Shown here: in pieces, positions 1 through 8,276 of the stretch | Layout of the letters: each line of letters begins with the position of its first letter | How positions within the stretch are numbered: position 1 is the first letter of the stretch | Position numbers and translations under genes: made by a program | Notes under the pieces: model-generated | Seen by the model: only the letters and a program-made list of their open reading frames with translations | The model's database searches: none | Told to the model about the DNA's origin: nothing | Assembly: GCA_030834895.1 (NCBI GenBank) | Contig: JAUQXA010000024.1 | Location: 310,001-374,000 of the forward strand | DNA length: 64,000 bases | Direction of reading: 5' to 3' | DNA from: Anaerolineales bacterium | GTDB lineage: Bacteria > Chloroflexota > Anaerolineae > Anaerolineales > Villigracilaceae

Positions 1-353
1 CCGTTGGCGACCATGATTTCCGCCTGCGTCAATGTGGCGGTGGGGGAAGGTGACAGAGTCAGCGTGGGGGTCGCATTGATGGTAGGTGTGGAAATCGTAC
101 TGGCAATTGGCATGGCCGCGCTGTTGATGGCTCCAGCGGACGAGGTAGCGGGTGTAGTCAATAATATGGTTGCAGAAGTGGGGAGCAGAACCGGCATAAT
201 GGCTTGGGTGGGCGTACTTTGAGCGCCGAATACCGAGCCACTACCAAATACACTGAACTGCGGAACAAAGAATATTGCCGCAAAAAAAAGACTGGCGAGC
301 AGCGCGCCAATCCCCAAGCCATAACCAAGATATTTCAAATCCCTGGAACGCAT
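1..353 (-). CDS. Membrane-anchored protein with Thr/Pro-rich linker, N-terminal part only
   Basis: The reading frame starts at ATG 353 and runs off the left edge, so only 117 residues are visible. After a short basic start (MRSRDLKYLGYG) there is one hydrophobic segment at about residues 10-35, then a low-complexity stretch rich in Thr, Ser, Pro and Ala. This is the usual layout of an exported, anchored protein with an extracellular linker, so the functional domain probably lies outside the window. No clear ribosome binding site precedes the ATG. The function cannot be told from this part. The plus-strand frames over the same bases are low-complexity shadows. Confidence 0.55.
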   Translation of the reverse strand, partial: MRSRDLKYLGYGLGIGALLASLFFAAIFFVPQFSVFGSGSVFGAQSTPTQAIMPVLLPTSATILLTTPATSSAGAINSAAMPIASTISTPTINATPTLTLSPSPTATLTQAEIMVAN

Positions 354-383
354 GGGGCATATTTTAGCCGAAATGGGGGAATC

Positions 384-408
384 AAGGATGAAGGATAAAT
401 GATGAAGG
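384..408. repeat. Dispersed repeat F, copy 1
   Basis: A 25-bp purine-rich word beginning AAGGATGAAGGATAAATG. The same word occurs in reverse complement at 8252-8276, where it supplies the last codons and stop of a cytochrome gene. Here it lies upstream of the leftmost gene. The rest of 354-584 shows no gene. Confidence 0.6.
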
Positions 409-496
409 CCACTTACGCCGCACTGCGTGCGTTGCGGTACTGGTGTGAAAAAAGAAGCCGGGCGGATATGCTCGACCTCTTTTTCGTCTAAACTCC

Positions 497-592
497 AGAC
501 CTGACAGGTTTCATTGTGATGCCTTTAAATCGGAATTCGATGAATCACAGTTACGCTGTTTGATCAGACTCCTGCGGAAACCTGTCAGGTCT
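497..592. repeat. Inverted-repeat element D, copy 1
   Basis: Two 15-bp arms, AGACCTGACAGGTTT (497-511) and its exact reverse complement (578-592), enclose 66 bp. The right arm reaches into the 3' end of the minus-strand gene that stops at 585. The arm sequence recurs at 5841-5855 and, inverted, at 5966-5978, so this is a mobile or amplified small element and not a one-off hairpin. Confidence 0.65.
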
Positions 593-1190
593 TGGTGTCA
601 AATCTCCAGAGTAAAACACCCTGCCAGATGCCGATGATCGCGCCAGACAGCAAGGCAAGCCCTTCGAGTTCGGGGAACCGATAAACAAACAGGGCGGAAA
701 CTCCCGCCAGGAAATAGAAACCAGTCAACAGGCGGGGAAAGAGGCGGGATGTCCAATTGGCTGAACCAAGCAGGACAAACATCCATCCCAGAAAGTGAAA
801 TCCAATCGCATTCACGCCCGCCACAAGCGTCGTCCATATGATAAGGACTGTTGTAGAGTCTTCCAGATGCAAATCGGGGTGAGATATGTGGTAGTGACGG
901 TTGGAGGCGCGGATAAAAGCGACTGCCGCCATTCCCACTGCGGAAAGGACAGCCGCGAGGAGCGCCAAATCCATGCGGCGAGATGCGCCCGCGCCAATGC
1001 GTTCGCGGATCGCGTAGGTCATGACGATTAAGCTGGCTGAGAGGATGGGTCCGTAGAGAAAATCCGCCAGGTCGTAGGCGAAGACGCCAACGGCGTCCCG
1101 CAGGTTTCCAGTCAGGTAAATCAATGGCGCGGCGATAAACGTCACCGCCATGAGAAAAGATGCAAGCGCGCCCCATTTGTTGATGGTCAT
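585..1190 (-). CDS. Six-TM integral membrane protein of unknown function
   Basis: 201 residues with about six hydrophobic segments (near 8-28, 42-62, 72-92, 110-133, 138-165 and 172-195) and short loops, one of which is His-rich (HYHISHPDLH). I do not recognise the family; the size and layout resemble small DUF998- or DUF4386-like membrane proteins, but that is a guess. The start at 1190 is supported by AAGGAG about ten bases upstream. It stands alone, with a 16-bp-arm palindrome directly upstream and element D overlapping its last codons. Confidence 0.7.
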   Translation of the reverse strand: MTINKWGALASFLMAVTFIAAPLIYLTGNLRDAVGVFAYDLADFLYGPILSASLIVMTYAIRERIGAGASRRMDLALLAAVLSAVGMAAVAFIRASNRHYHISHPDLHLEDSTTVLIIWTTLVAGVNAIGFHFLGWMFVLLGSANWTSRLFPRLLTGFYFLAGVSALFVYRFPELEGLALLSGAIIGIWQGVLLWRFDTKT

Positions 1191-1205
1191 GGTCTTTTGC
1201 TCCTT

Positions 1206-1238
1206 AGACTTCGGAAGTCTTTAAGACTTCCGAAGTCT
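1206..1238. repeat. Perfect 16-bp inverted repeat made of nested palindromes
   Basis: Sixteen-base arms with a one-base centre; each arm (AGACTTCGGAAGTCT) is itself nearly palindromic. It lies just upstream of the ribosome binding site of the minus-strand membrane protein. There is no U tract, so it is more likely a dispersed palindromic repeat than a terminator. Confidence 0.6.
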
Positions 1239-1358
1239 GGAAGGCTGACTTCTCTCCAAATTCAACTGGAACAGCCTTTCCAAAATCTCTTCTTGTTTAA
1301 CTCTAGACGGCGGTTTGAGAGTTGGTTTTCTCTTCCCCGCGTAAATCGCATTCCTTTG

Positions 1359-1985
1359 TTATACGTATCCAAACCTTCCTTCGGTGGATGCGGCGGTTTG
1401 AAGCCATTCGGTGAAAGAACCTGCAATCCGTGACCAGCAGAACGAACAGGACTGCGGCTCTCGAAGCGCGTCCTGTAAATTCAACAGTCCGAGTTTCCAC
1501 ATGGACAGCCCAATAATACAGTCGCGTTGAATTTCGCCGCCAAGGTCGAGGAGGAACCAGACATACATAAACTTATTTTCATAGGGATCGCGAAGCCGCA
1601 GGGTTCCTATTTTGAGAAAGCCGCTTTCGTAATACCCGACCCTGCCCGCAAGGTATGGATACCATTCTTCAGCCATGGGACCAAGCCCCAAAGAGGCAAA
1701 ATAGGAGCCTTCATTGGAAATCGTAAACCCGCCGTGGAATTTCAAAAACACAAGATAATCATCTGGCAGGGAATACGGTTTGATCAGGGTTTCGATCTGC
1801 GTAAGACATTTATCGGCTTCCGTGACATGCCACTCGAACGGCAGTTCGAGCATTTCAGGCGCGGACGCATGACTGCCGAGTTGGGCGAGAAAACGGTCCC
1901 GCCCTTGTCCTGTTCCGCAATCAACGCGGGCATTGGGCAGCAGACGAATTTGCTCAATCGCTTTTTCGATCTGTTCCGTTTTCAT
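1359..1985 (-). CDS. SUKH (SMI1/KNR4)-family protein
   Basis: 208 residues. The centre carries the typical SUKH core, with SLPDDYLVFLKFHGGF followed by short strands, as in SMI1/KNR4 proteins (LP.DY..FL..NGG pattern). In bacteria many such proteins are immunity partners of contact-dependent or polymorphic toxins; others have housekeeping or unknown roles. No toxin gene is adjacent, so an orphan immunity protein is possible. The next gene downstream in the window's left direction is an unrelated membrane protein. The ribosome binding site before ATG 1985 is weak. Confidence 0.65.
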   Translation of the reverse strand: MKTEQIEKAIEQIRLLPNARVDCGTGQGRDRFLAQLGSHASAPEMLELPFEWHVTEADKCLTQIETLIKPYSLPDDYLVFLKFHGGFTISNEGSYFASLGLGPMAEEWYPYLAGRVGYYESGFLKIGTLRLRDPYENKFMYVWFLLDLGGEIQRDCIIGLSMWKLGLLNLQDALREPQSCSFCWSRIAGSFTEWLQTAASTEGRFGYV

Positions 1986-2016
1986 GGGGTGGTTCCAGTA
2001 GGTTTTATGTTACTTC

Positions 2017-2121
2017 CTCACCTTACGCACTTAGCCATGATTCCCTGAGCGATAGCGAAGGGTCTCTGAGACAATCTTAGAGGTTCTTCGCTTCGCTCAG
2101 AACGACATTGCGTAAGGTGAG
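2017..2121. repeat. Hairpin repeat family C, copy 1, bounded by 13-bp inverted ends
   Basis: The ends CTCACCTTACGCA (2017-2029) and its reverse complement (2109-2121) enclose a family-C core (2041-2106) of the form CCCTGAGC...CGAAGGGTCTCTGAG...TTCTTCGCTTCGCTCAG. A second core copy is at 59324-59403. It fills the gap between the SUKH gene and the broken methylase gene. Confidence 0.65.
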
Positions 2122-2290
2122 TTACTTCTTACCTCTCTCCAAATTCAACTTCAACAGCCTTTCCAAAATCTCTTCATCGGACAAATCGGGACTCCAGCCA
2201 TACGCGGCGAAGACGGCTTCGTCGAGACGTTTGTGCGCCAGCTCCAGCCAGGTGGGACGTTGGTTGTAGAGGTTGGTGAGCGTGCGTTTT

Positions 2291-2401
2291 GACCCCTGCC
2301 CCCTCCGTCCTTCGGACACCTCCCCCAAATACGACATGGAGGGGTCTTCATGTTTACCGAGATTTATATTGTCGTATTTGGGGGAGGACGGGTGGGGGTC
2401 T
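2291..2401. repeat. Palindromic repeat translated in frame inside the methylase gene
   Basis: Arms of 17 bp at 2320-2336 and 2370-2386 (core CCCCCAAATACGACA and its complement) with GC-rich flanks. It is translated as a segment containing YDNINLGKHEDP between WLDPHP and the C-terminal domain of the methylase, keeping the frame open. Confidence 0.65.
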
Positions 2402-3537
2402 AGCCACCTCTCCCTTTGCTCGACAAGTTCCTTCGCGGCTTGACCAATGGCGATCACGCGCGGATCGTCCTTTGGTTCCTGACCTGGCGGGTAGGGGAAG
2501 GGGAAGGTTTCAAAGGTGGTGGTGGGTGTGTAGCGCGGACGGTCTTCAAGGGATGTGCCTTGTTTCAATGCCCAAACTTCATGAAGCCTTGAATGCAAAA
2601 CGCCGAAGAAGTAATCATCTTCACGGGCGAAAATATATAGGGCATGATCAGGTATTACTTTGCTGTCAATAAAAACAAACAAGCGATGCTTGGCAATAGC
2701 AGGAGTAATGATGTACCTTTTGAGATTTTTTACAGCTTCGCGCATATCTGGTGCGGGTCGTCTATGTAACCACCAATAAGTTCGCTCTAAGTGATTGTTC
2801 GATTTATCGCGAATTGGTTTTACGACCTTTTTTATATACTCAAATGGCATTTCATATTGTGCAGCAAATTCAATTGGCGTGTCACATCCAAAGTCAATAA
2901 TCCAAGTGTTTGAAGGAGTTTGGACAACGTCTTTTGCATTTAGATAAGGTCGGACAACATCAGAGTTCGGTTTTCCGTTTGGATTTTTGGAAATAGATAA
3001 CATTTGTCTAGCTAAACTCTCGTCAATATCAAAAGGTCCGCCTTTTTCATCAGACCTAAAACAAATGTTTGAGTTTTCAGATAAAGCTATAGCTTGTGTA
3101 ATGTTAGTGGAGGTTGTCAAGTCAGGATTGATCTGCTCGACAGAATGATTATCTAATGTTCGGTTGTTCTCCACGCCATCATCAAAACCAATCATAGAAA
3201 CATTTACAGCCGCGCCGTCTAAAATCCACTCACGGTCAGACTGTGCCCAGAATATATCGCCTGTTTCTTTGATTCTTTCCAAGACTTTCCTGTTTGCGCC
3301 GCCGCGAATCGAATTCGTAGCCAGCAAGCCAGCGCGTTTTACTTTTCCTTGCTCAATCATCGCTCTTGCTTTTTCAAACCAGTAACAAACCAAATCCGCA
3401 GAGGCGGGCACACGTCCTTCGTACAATTTGAAAAGCGCGTCCACGTATTCATCGCCAAGTTCGGCGCGGATTTTGTTCCCACCCAAAAACGGGGGGTTGC
3501 CTATAATCACATCGGCTTGCACCCATTCAGGCTCAAA

Positions 3538-3568
3538 GACCCTAAAGGTCTCCGAGACCTTTAGGGTC
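3538..3568. repeat. Short palindrome translated in frame inside the methylase gene
   Basis: Two 14-bp arms, GACCCTAAAGGTCT and its reverse complement, around a 3-bp centre. It is translated as roughly ETLKVSETFRV just before the EPEW..ADVIIGNPPF segment, where relatives have a short loop. Confidence 0.6.
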
Positions 3569-4556
3569 TCATAACCGAGGATTGCATCCATCCTCGCGAT
3601 ATTCTCCATCCGCTTCAAGATGGGTTCGGAGGGGAAGCCGTAGCCGTTATTCACCAGCCATTGAATGTAGCCGATGTAGATCGTAATCTGCGCCAGTTCG
3701 TGGGCGTACTCGTTGGTCTCGATGCCGAACAACTGCGCGGGCGAAACAGACGGGAAGAAACGTCCCACGCCCATCTCGTCCGAAAAGGCAATCACCTCGT
3801 TCTGCAAATCCAACAGCAGGCGCAGCGCCACGTACAGGAAGTTGCCGCTCCCGCACGCGGGGTCCAGCACCCTCACCGCCGCAACTTTGTCCGCAAAAGC
3901 AATCAGCCGCTCGCCAATCTTCTTCCGCCAGTTCTTCCTGCCTTTTCCTTCCGCCGCTTCGACGTCGCTCAGCGCGGAGGACTTGATCTTCTCCCACTCC
4001 TCACGCAATGGCTTCATCAAAACAGGTTCGACAATCAACAGGATGTCGTCTTCGCCTGTGTAATGCGCCCCAAGCTGTGAACGCTTCGCAGGGTCGAGTC
4101 CGCGCTCGAAGAGGGTGCCAAAGATCGACGGTTGAATCGCCCCCCAATCCAGCGCGTCGATGTCGGCGATGATGTCCATGTCCGCCGTATCCAAAGGCAG
4201 CACGGTATCGCTGTCGAAGAGACCGCCGTTGAAGTGCAAAATCCTGTCCCTGCCGAAGTATCCGCCCGTGTTCATGGCGCGGAACAACTGCCGCAGGACT
4301 TCGCCGCGCCCATCTCGAAACCGAAGCGCGTGCCAGAGGGATCGTAATCGTTCGGGGTTTGATGTCCCACCAGTCGGCACAGGTCGATGAAATGCTCCTG
4401 ATAGGACTGCTTCTCGCGCGAAGTCACGCGCTTCCACTTGCTGACGAATTCCTGCGGGGTGATGGTCATGGGGGGATTTTACCTTACGTTGTCAAAGACC
4501 TGACAAAAAACGTCCCGAAGGTTGCAGTCAGGCGCTCAAATCAGCCGATTTTCATT

Positions 4557-5159
4557 TTACTTTACGAAACTTTTCAAATACCCTATCCCAATCCACAAAA
4601 CTGGAAGCAGGGAAAGGATGGACATGATAAGACCGAACGCCCTTATGAATATCAGCATTCCCTCGGGCGCAGGTTCGTTCCCGATGCGTATATTTCCGCC
4701 TGGGCTAAGAAGTAAATTCATAAAGATCCAATTAAAAAGTATTCCCATGAAAAGCAGCATTGGACCGAATATTACCTTAAGCGCCTGGGTGCCGCGCGCC
4801 ACTTCGTTGAATTCGATTGGCAGCCCGAACATAAACAAAACCGCGATACAAAAAAATCCAGCCATGCCGATAAAGACGACCAAAAAGAAGTTTACCAGTG
4901 AGAACCAAAAGGGTGAACTGCCCAGGTCTCGTTTTCCGATCACCAGCTTTGTCAGATACGTTGTGAACCAGGAAAAGACCCACGGCAGGACCAGTCCGAC
5001 AGGGTTGACGATGAACCTGCTGGATTGTATGCGAATTGGAATTGTGAGGTCGATGAAGTTGTAAATGAGAAGCCCATAGACTAAATACATCGAAACATTT
5101 AGCAGAACCTTGTGGAAGATGTTCAGCATACGAAAAGATAATTTCCCAGAGTCATTCAT
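4557..5159 (-). CDS. Multi-pass membrane protein of unknown function
   Basis: 200 residues with about five hydrophobic segments (near 13-37, 50-68, 83-108, 122-150 and 170-195). I recognise no motif or family. It stands between the broken methylase gene and another small membrane protein and shares no operon spacing with either. The upstream 5160-5280 stretch shows no other gene. The call rests on the long open frame with a coherent membrane pattern. Confidence 0.55.
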   Translation of the reverse strand: MNDSGKLSFRMLNIFHKVLLNVSMYLVYGLLIYNFIDLTIPIRIQSSRFIVNPVGLVLPWVFSWFTTYLTKLVIGKRDLGSSPFWFSLVNFFLVVFIGMAGFFCIAVLFMFGLPIEFNEVARGTQALKVIFGPMLLFMGILFNWIFMNLLLSPGGNIRIGNEPAPEGMLIFIRAFGLIMSILSLLPVLWIGIGYLKSFVK

Positions 5160-5280
5160 TCGATTTTCACGCCTGCACTCTCCCGTCGGTATGATTTGCC
5201 CATTTCAGTGATGGGCAGGGACGAAACGCCCAACTCCTTGCAACAGCGGCATTATACGCCCATTCAATTGCGGGGCAACG

Positions 5281-5315
5281 AAACAAAAGGAGCCGTCCCA
5301 AACAGGACGACTCCC
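5281..5315 (-). terminator. Hairpin terminator E, copy 1
   Basis: Read on the minus strand: GGAGTCGTCC, a six-base loop, GGACGGCTCC, then TTTTGTTT. It follows the stop of the membrane gene ending at 5337. A nearly identical hairpin ends the sulfur operon at 6127-6162, and a half copy is at 5990-6014. Confidence 0.7.
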
Positions 5316-5336
5316 GATTACCAATCACCAGAAGTC

Positions 5337-5783
5337 TCAGGCAACCCCTGTTGCCTCAAGTGTGCGCCGACGGTTGTTCCTGAAAGACATAATCACCGCC
5401 CCAGCCGTGCCGACCAGGGTCAGAAAAGACCCGATGAGCGATACATAGATTCCGATGTCCGTGGCTGCAAAGAAACCAGCAGGGGGATCCATTTCAAGAA
5501 TGCTCAGGAAACAGCCAATTACAATCAATGCAGCGTATACAGCCAGGATTGCCGCTGGAATTGAAAAACCCGCCTTCGCCCTGCCTCTCCAAAGCACCGC
5601 ACCGAGAAAAAGGATCAGCCCAATGCCACCTGTGACGAGACCGTTATCCTCCCAGCCTATCTCAATGGACTCGTAGGCAGGTCCCTGAAGACCATAAAGA
5701 ACGGGGACGGACATCCACGGAAGCCGCGACCCAAGAATAAGGATCAACCCGCCTGTCAAAATAAGCAGCTTTTTGGTTTGCAT
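5337..5783 (-). CDS. Four-TM membrane protein of unknown function
   Basis: 148 residues with four hydrophobic segments (near 5-30, 48-66, 73-94 and 105-130) and a basic C-terminus (RNNRRR). No family recognised. ATG 5783 follows GAAAGGAGAGACG, a strong ribosome binding site, and a good intrinsic terminator lies just downstream, so this is a real single-gene unit. Confidence 0.65.
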   Translation of the reverse strand: MQTKKLLILTGGLILILGSRLPWMSVPVLYGLQGPAYESIEIGWEDNGLVTGGIGLILFLGAVLWRGRAKAGFSIPAAILAVYAALIVIGCFLSILEMDPPAGFFAATDIGIYVSLIGSFLTLVGTAGAVIMSFRNNRRRTLEATGVA

Positions 5784-5840
5784 TCGTCTCTCCTTTCATG
5801 GACACAAGTGGCTGTGTAAATCATTATACGTCCATTTAAA

Positions 5841-6014
5841 AGACCTGACAGGTTTACCCTAAAGGACACATGTCCTCAGAACCGCAATCGACCAGCGCTA
5901 CTTCGATTCACGGCATCCGAATCGACGCGTGACTTGGTGAAACACTTCGGCAAGCTCAGCGCGGCACCTGTCAGGTCTGGACGGTCCCAAAACAAAAGGA
6001 GTCGTCCCAAACAG
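5841..6014. repeat. Gene-free stretch with element D copy 2 and a half copy of hairpin E
   Basis: The 435 bp from 5784 to 6218 hold no convincing gene. Element D arms lie at 5841-5855 and, inverted, 5966-5978, enclosing 110 bp. A half copy of the GGAGTCGTCCC hairpin is at 5990-6014. The rest (6015-6126) is GC-rich without a long frame. Confidence 0.55.
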
Positions 6015-6126
6015 TCGCGGGGCTGAAGCCGCCTGCTCAATTCAAGGAGGCCCTTCGGGCTGGCGTCTGAGTCGGCATTAGCTGACTTCCACGCAATGAG
6101 GCAGGACTTCAGTCCGCCCGATTCCT

Positions 6127-6162
6127 AAAACAAAAGGAGCCGTCCCGAACAGGACGACTCCC
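6127..6162 (-). terminator. Hairpin terminator E, copy 2, end of the sulfur operon
   Basis: On the minus strand GGAGTCGTCC, loop, GGACGGCTCC, then TTTTGTTTT. It lies 57 bp past the stop of the YeeE-rhodanese gene, the last gene of the operon. Confidence 0.7.
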
Positions 6163-6218
6163 AACTTATTTTGAGTTCTTTCGGGGGCTTAGCCCCCGAA
6201 AGAACGGATTGATATAAA

Positions 6219-7520
6219 TTATCCACATCCCCCGCCAGATTTATCCCGCTTGAGTTGCAGGACGATCTTGGCTTCGAATTCGAGTTCTTCGTATTCGATG
6301 GGGCTTGGCGAGCAGGATTCGTACTGGCTGCCCAAAGCCGCGGGGAAGATGTAGCCCAGTTCGTCATCACCCGCATTCGGGTTGGGTTGCAGGGCTTGCT
6401 CCTCCGCCCCGAAGAAGGCGATCCAGTTGTTGAGTCCGCCTTCGAGAATGTAGGAGTTGGTCACGCCGCTGCCGACGAGGAACTTCCAGGCCTGGGTGGC
6501 GGTCGCCTCGCCGTTGCCCATCACGACGAATACCGAGTTGGCGGGCGGCTCGCTGAGCAGGCTTGGGACGATTTCCCCGAGGCGCTCCAGCGGCACGTTC
6601 ACTGCACCCTTGATGTGGTACAGGTTGTACTCCGCTTCGGGACGCACATCCAGATAAATGGGATTCATGATCTGGTTGTACTTCGCCTTGTAGGCTTCGG
6701 CGGGGGTGATGTGAACCAGCCGCTTTGCGAGCATTTCGTCAGCCGTGTAAGTGTAGGTGTTGACGATAGGGTCGGCATTCAACTGGGGGATGGTCTCGGT
6801 GCGGGTGAACTTGACCTTGGCGTATTTCTGCTCCACCGACGGGGAGCCGATTAACACGACGGCGACGGCGGCGGCAAACAAGACGCCCGCGCCGACGACA
6901 CGGAGTTTCGGTTCCTTGCTCAAATCCTTCTTGCCGAAAATGCGCTCAAGTTGCTCCGCGCCCCAGAACATGAAGAGCGCCATCATCACAACCAGCAGAA
7001 CCACCACGCCGACGGGAATGCCGAAGACCTGGTCGAGGGTCAGGCGTCCGTAGTAGCCCGCGTTGTTGTACCAGTTGGTGAAGAGGGGTTCGGTCTCGGC
7101 GAAGAGCGCCGCGCCGAAGAATCCGCCGAACATGAAGAGCATCCCGTCGATCTTGCCCGTCGAAGCGGACGCGAGCGAGGTGGTGGGGCAGAACCCGCCG
7201 ACGATGAAACCGACGCCCATGATGAGTCCGCCGAGAACGCCCGACCAGATGTAGGTGGTGTTGACCCAGACCTGGCTGAAGTCGAGGATGCCAAGTCCGA
7301 CAGCGCCGAAGGTCAAGACCATCGCGGTGACGATGGCGGTGAACATGACCTTGAGCACGGTCAACTCGGTGAAGTAGAACTGGGCGGCGAGCTTGCGCGA
7401 ATCGCCGAAGCCCGACATTTCAAGGGTAAAGCCGAAGGCAAAGCCGATCAGCCCGAAGATGAGATACGTCCACGGGTGGGCGGCGCTGACGGCTGTGAGG
7501 GTGGAAATTGGAAAGTTCAT
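6219..7520 (-). CDS. YeeE/YedE sulfur-compound transporter fused to a degenerate rhodanese domain
   Basis: 433 residues from ATG 7520, which has AGGAGA about seven bases upstream; an in-frame GTG at 7538 is less likely. Residues ~15-235 carry several TM helices and the YeeE/YedE signature GFCPTTSLASASTGK with its conserved Cys; this family imports thiosulfate or related sulfur species (TsuA/PmpAB type). Residues ~270-390 form a rhodanese fold (IYLDVRPEAEY, HIKGAVNVPL, ILEGGLNNW), but the active-site loop reads VVMGNGEATA with no Cys, so sulfurtransfer there is unlikely. The C-terminus ends SGGGCG. It is the last gene of the sulfur operon; a family-A repeat separates it from the companion YeeE gene. 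Confidence 0.85.
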   Translation of the reverse strand: MNFPISTLTAVSAAHPWTYLIFGLIGFAFGFTLEMSGFGDSRKLAAQFYFTELTVLKVMFTAIVTAMVLTFGAVGLGILDFSQVWVNTTYIWSGVLGGLIMGVGFIVGGFCPTTSLASASTGKIDGMLFMFGGFFGAALFAETEPLFTNWYNNAGYYGRLTLDQVFGIPVGVVVLLVVMMALFMFWGAEQLERIFGKKDLSKEPKLRVVGAGVLFAAAVAVVLIGSPSVEQKYAKVKFTRTETIPQLNADPIVNTYTYTADEMLAKRLVHITPAEAYKAKYNQIMNPIYLDVRPEAEYNLYHIKGAVNVPLERLGEIVPSLLSEPPANSVFVVMGNGEATATQAWKFLVGSGVTNSYILEGGLNNWIAFFGAEEQALQPNPNAGDDELGYIFPAALGSQYESCSPSPIEYEELEFEAKIVLQLKRDKSGGGCG

Positions 7521-7540
7521 TTGAGTCTCCTGTTTCACAT

Positions 7541-7628
7541 GTCATTGCGAGGACGCTCTTGTTCTTGTCCGAAGCAATCTCCAACACAATAAGAGATTGC
7601 TTCGCCGAAGAGCACGGCTCGCAATGAC
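7541..7628. repeat. Hairpin repeat family A, copy 1
   Basis: Begins GTCATTGCGAGG and ends with the complement CTCGCAATGAC, with inner complementary segments GAAGCAATCTC and GAGATTGCTTC. It sits between the two YeeE genes. Other copies: 31189-31253, 32493-32609 and 39306-39394. Confidence 0.85.
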
Positions 7629-7637
7629 GAGAACGTT

Positions 7638-8183
7638 TTAGTTCCACATCTTCCGTACAAAATAAGCCATGCCGTACGCCCCGCCGAAGATGGCGAACAT
7701 CACCAGCCATGATCCAGCGGAGAGCGTGGTGCCGCCCGTGAGCGCCTGTCCCGATGTGCAGCCGCGAGCCATGCGCGCCCCGTAGAGGAAGAGCACGCCG
7801 CCGAGGAAAGCCATCAGCCAACGGGTGCGGTTGGAGATATTGGGACCTTTGGTGGTCATGAATTTCAGGCGTCCATTGAACCAGCCCGAAGCGAATCCAC
7901 CAAGCAGGGCGCCGATGAAGACGGGCAGAATCCAGTCATCGAAGGGGTTCTTATCTCCGCCAGCCATTTTCAATAAATAGGAATTGTTATCCACGTGGGA
8001 GGGGGAGATAGCATCCGCGATGGCTGCGTCGATGCGGGCGGTGGCTCCCGACGAACCGAGACCGTTGCCCGTGAAAAGCAGCGCCAGGAACAGGACGATT
8101 CCCAGCACCATCCCGCCAAAGTACGGATGCACGTAGGGTCGTTCGGGTCGCTTGAAGATTGATTTTTTCGTTTGAGCGGTCAT
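7638..8183 (-). CDS. YeeE/YedE-family sulfur transport protein, small partner
   Basis: 181 residues with four or five TM helices and the conserved ARGCTSGQALTGG motif, whose Cys relays sulfur species in the YeeE/YedE family. It is half-length and paired with the larger YeeE gene downstream, like PmpA/PmpB-type two-gene transporters. ATG 8183 follows AAGGAGCACAA. Its place after two multiheme cytochromes suggests import or export of thiosulfate, sulfite or similar compounds linked to their respiration. This role is inferred from family and context. Confidence 0.85.
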   Translation of the reverse strand: MTAQTKKSIFKRPERPYVHPYFGGMVLGIVLFLALLFTGNGLGSSGATARIDAAIADAISPSHVDNNSYLLKMAGGDKNPFDDWILPVFIGALLGGFASGWFNGRLKFMTTKGPNISNRTRWLMAFLGGVLFLYGARMARGCTSGQALTGGTTLSAGSWLVMFAIFGGAYGMAYFVRKMWN

Positions 8184-8208
8184 TTGTGCTCCTTATTGAT
8201 AAAGACGG

Positions 8209-8276
8209 TTGGCAGGTTTGAAGGTTCGAAAGTTTGAAGGTTTCCATTCATCCTTCATCATTTATCCTTCATCCTT
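8209..8276. repeat. Dispersed repeat F, copy 2, plus a tandem TTTGAAGGTT repeat
   Basis: 8252-8276 is the exact reverse complement of 384-408; read on the minus strand it encodes the last residues (KDEG) and stop of the cytochrome gene. Next to it, 8216-8245 carries two TTTGAAGGTT words. The repeat has thus supplied the end of a coding sequence. Confidence 0.6.

Larger units (their letters stand above)
2122..4469 (-). pseudogene. MmeI-like (Type IIG/IIL-class) restriction-methylase, broken by internal deletion and frameshift
   Basis: The original N-terminus is read from ATG 4469 (MTITPQEFVSKW...FGFEMGAAK) but stops near 4272. The rest is read in another frame as a 771-aa ORF (4437-2122) whose first ~45 residues are nonsense until EVLRQLFRAMNTGG. 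The junction lies near 4290-4303. In full-length relatives the FGFEMGAAK-like segment leads into an endonuclease motif and about 200 more residues, absent here. The methylase core remains: motif I DPACGSG at ~192-198, motif IV NPPF at ~314-317 (N6-adenine type), and a C-terminal target-recognition region. Two palindromic repeats are translated in frame. The remaining ORF could still make a nuclease-less methylase, but it lacks its natural start. Confidence 0.75.
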
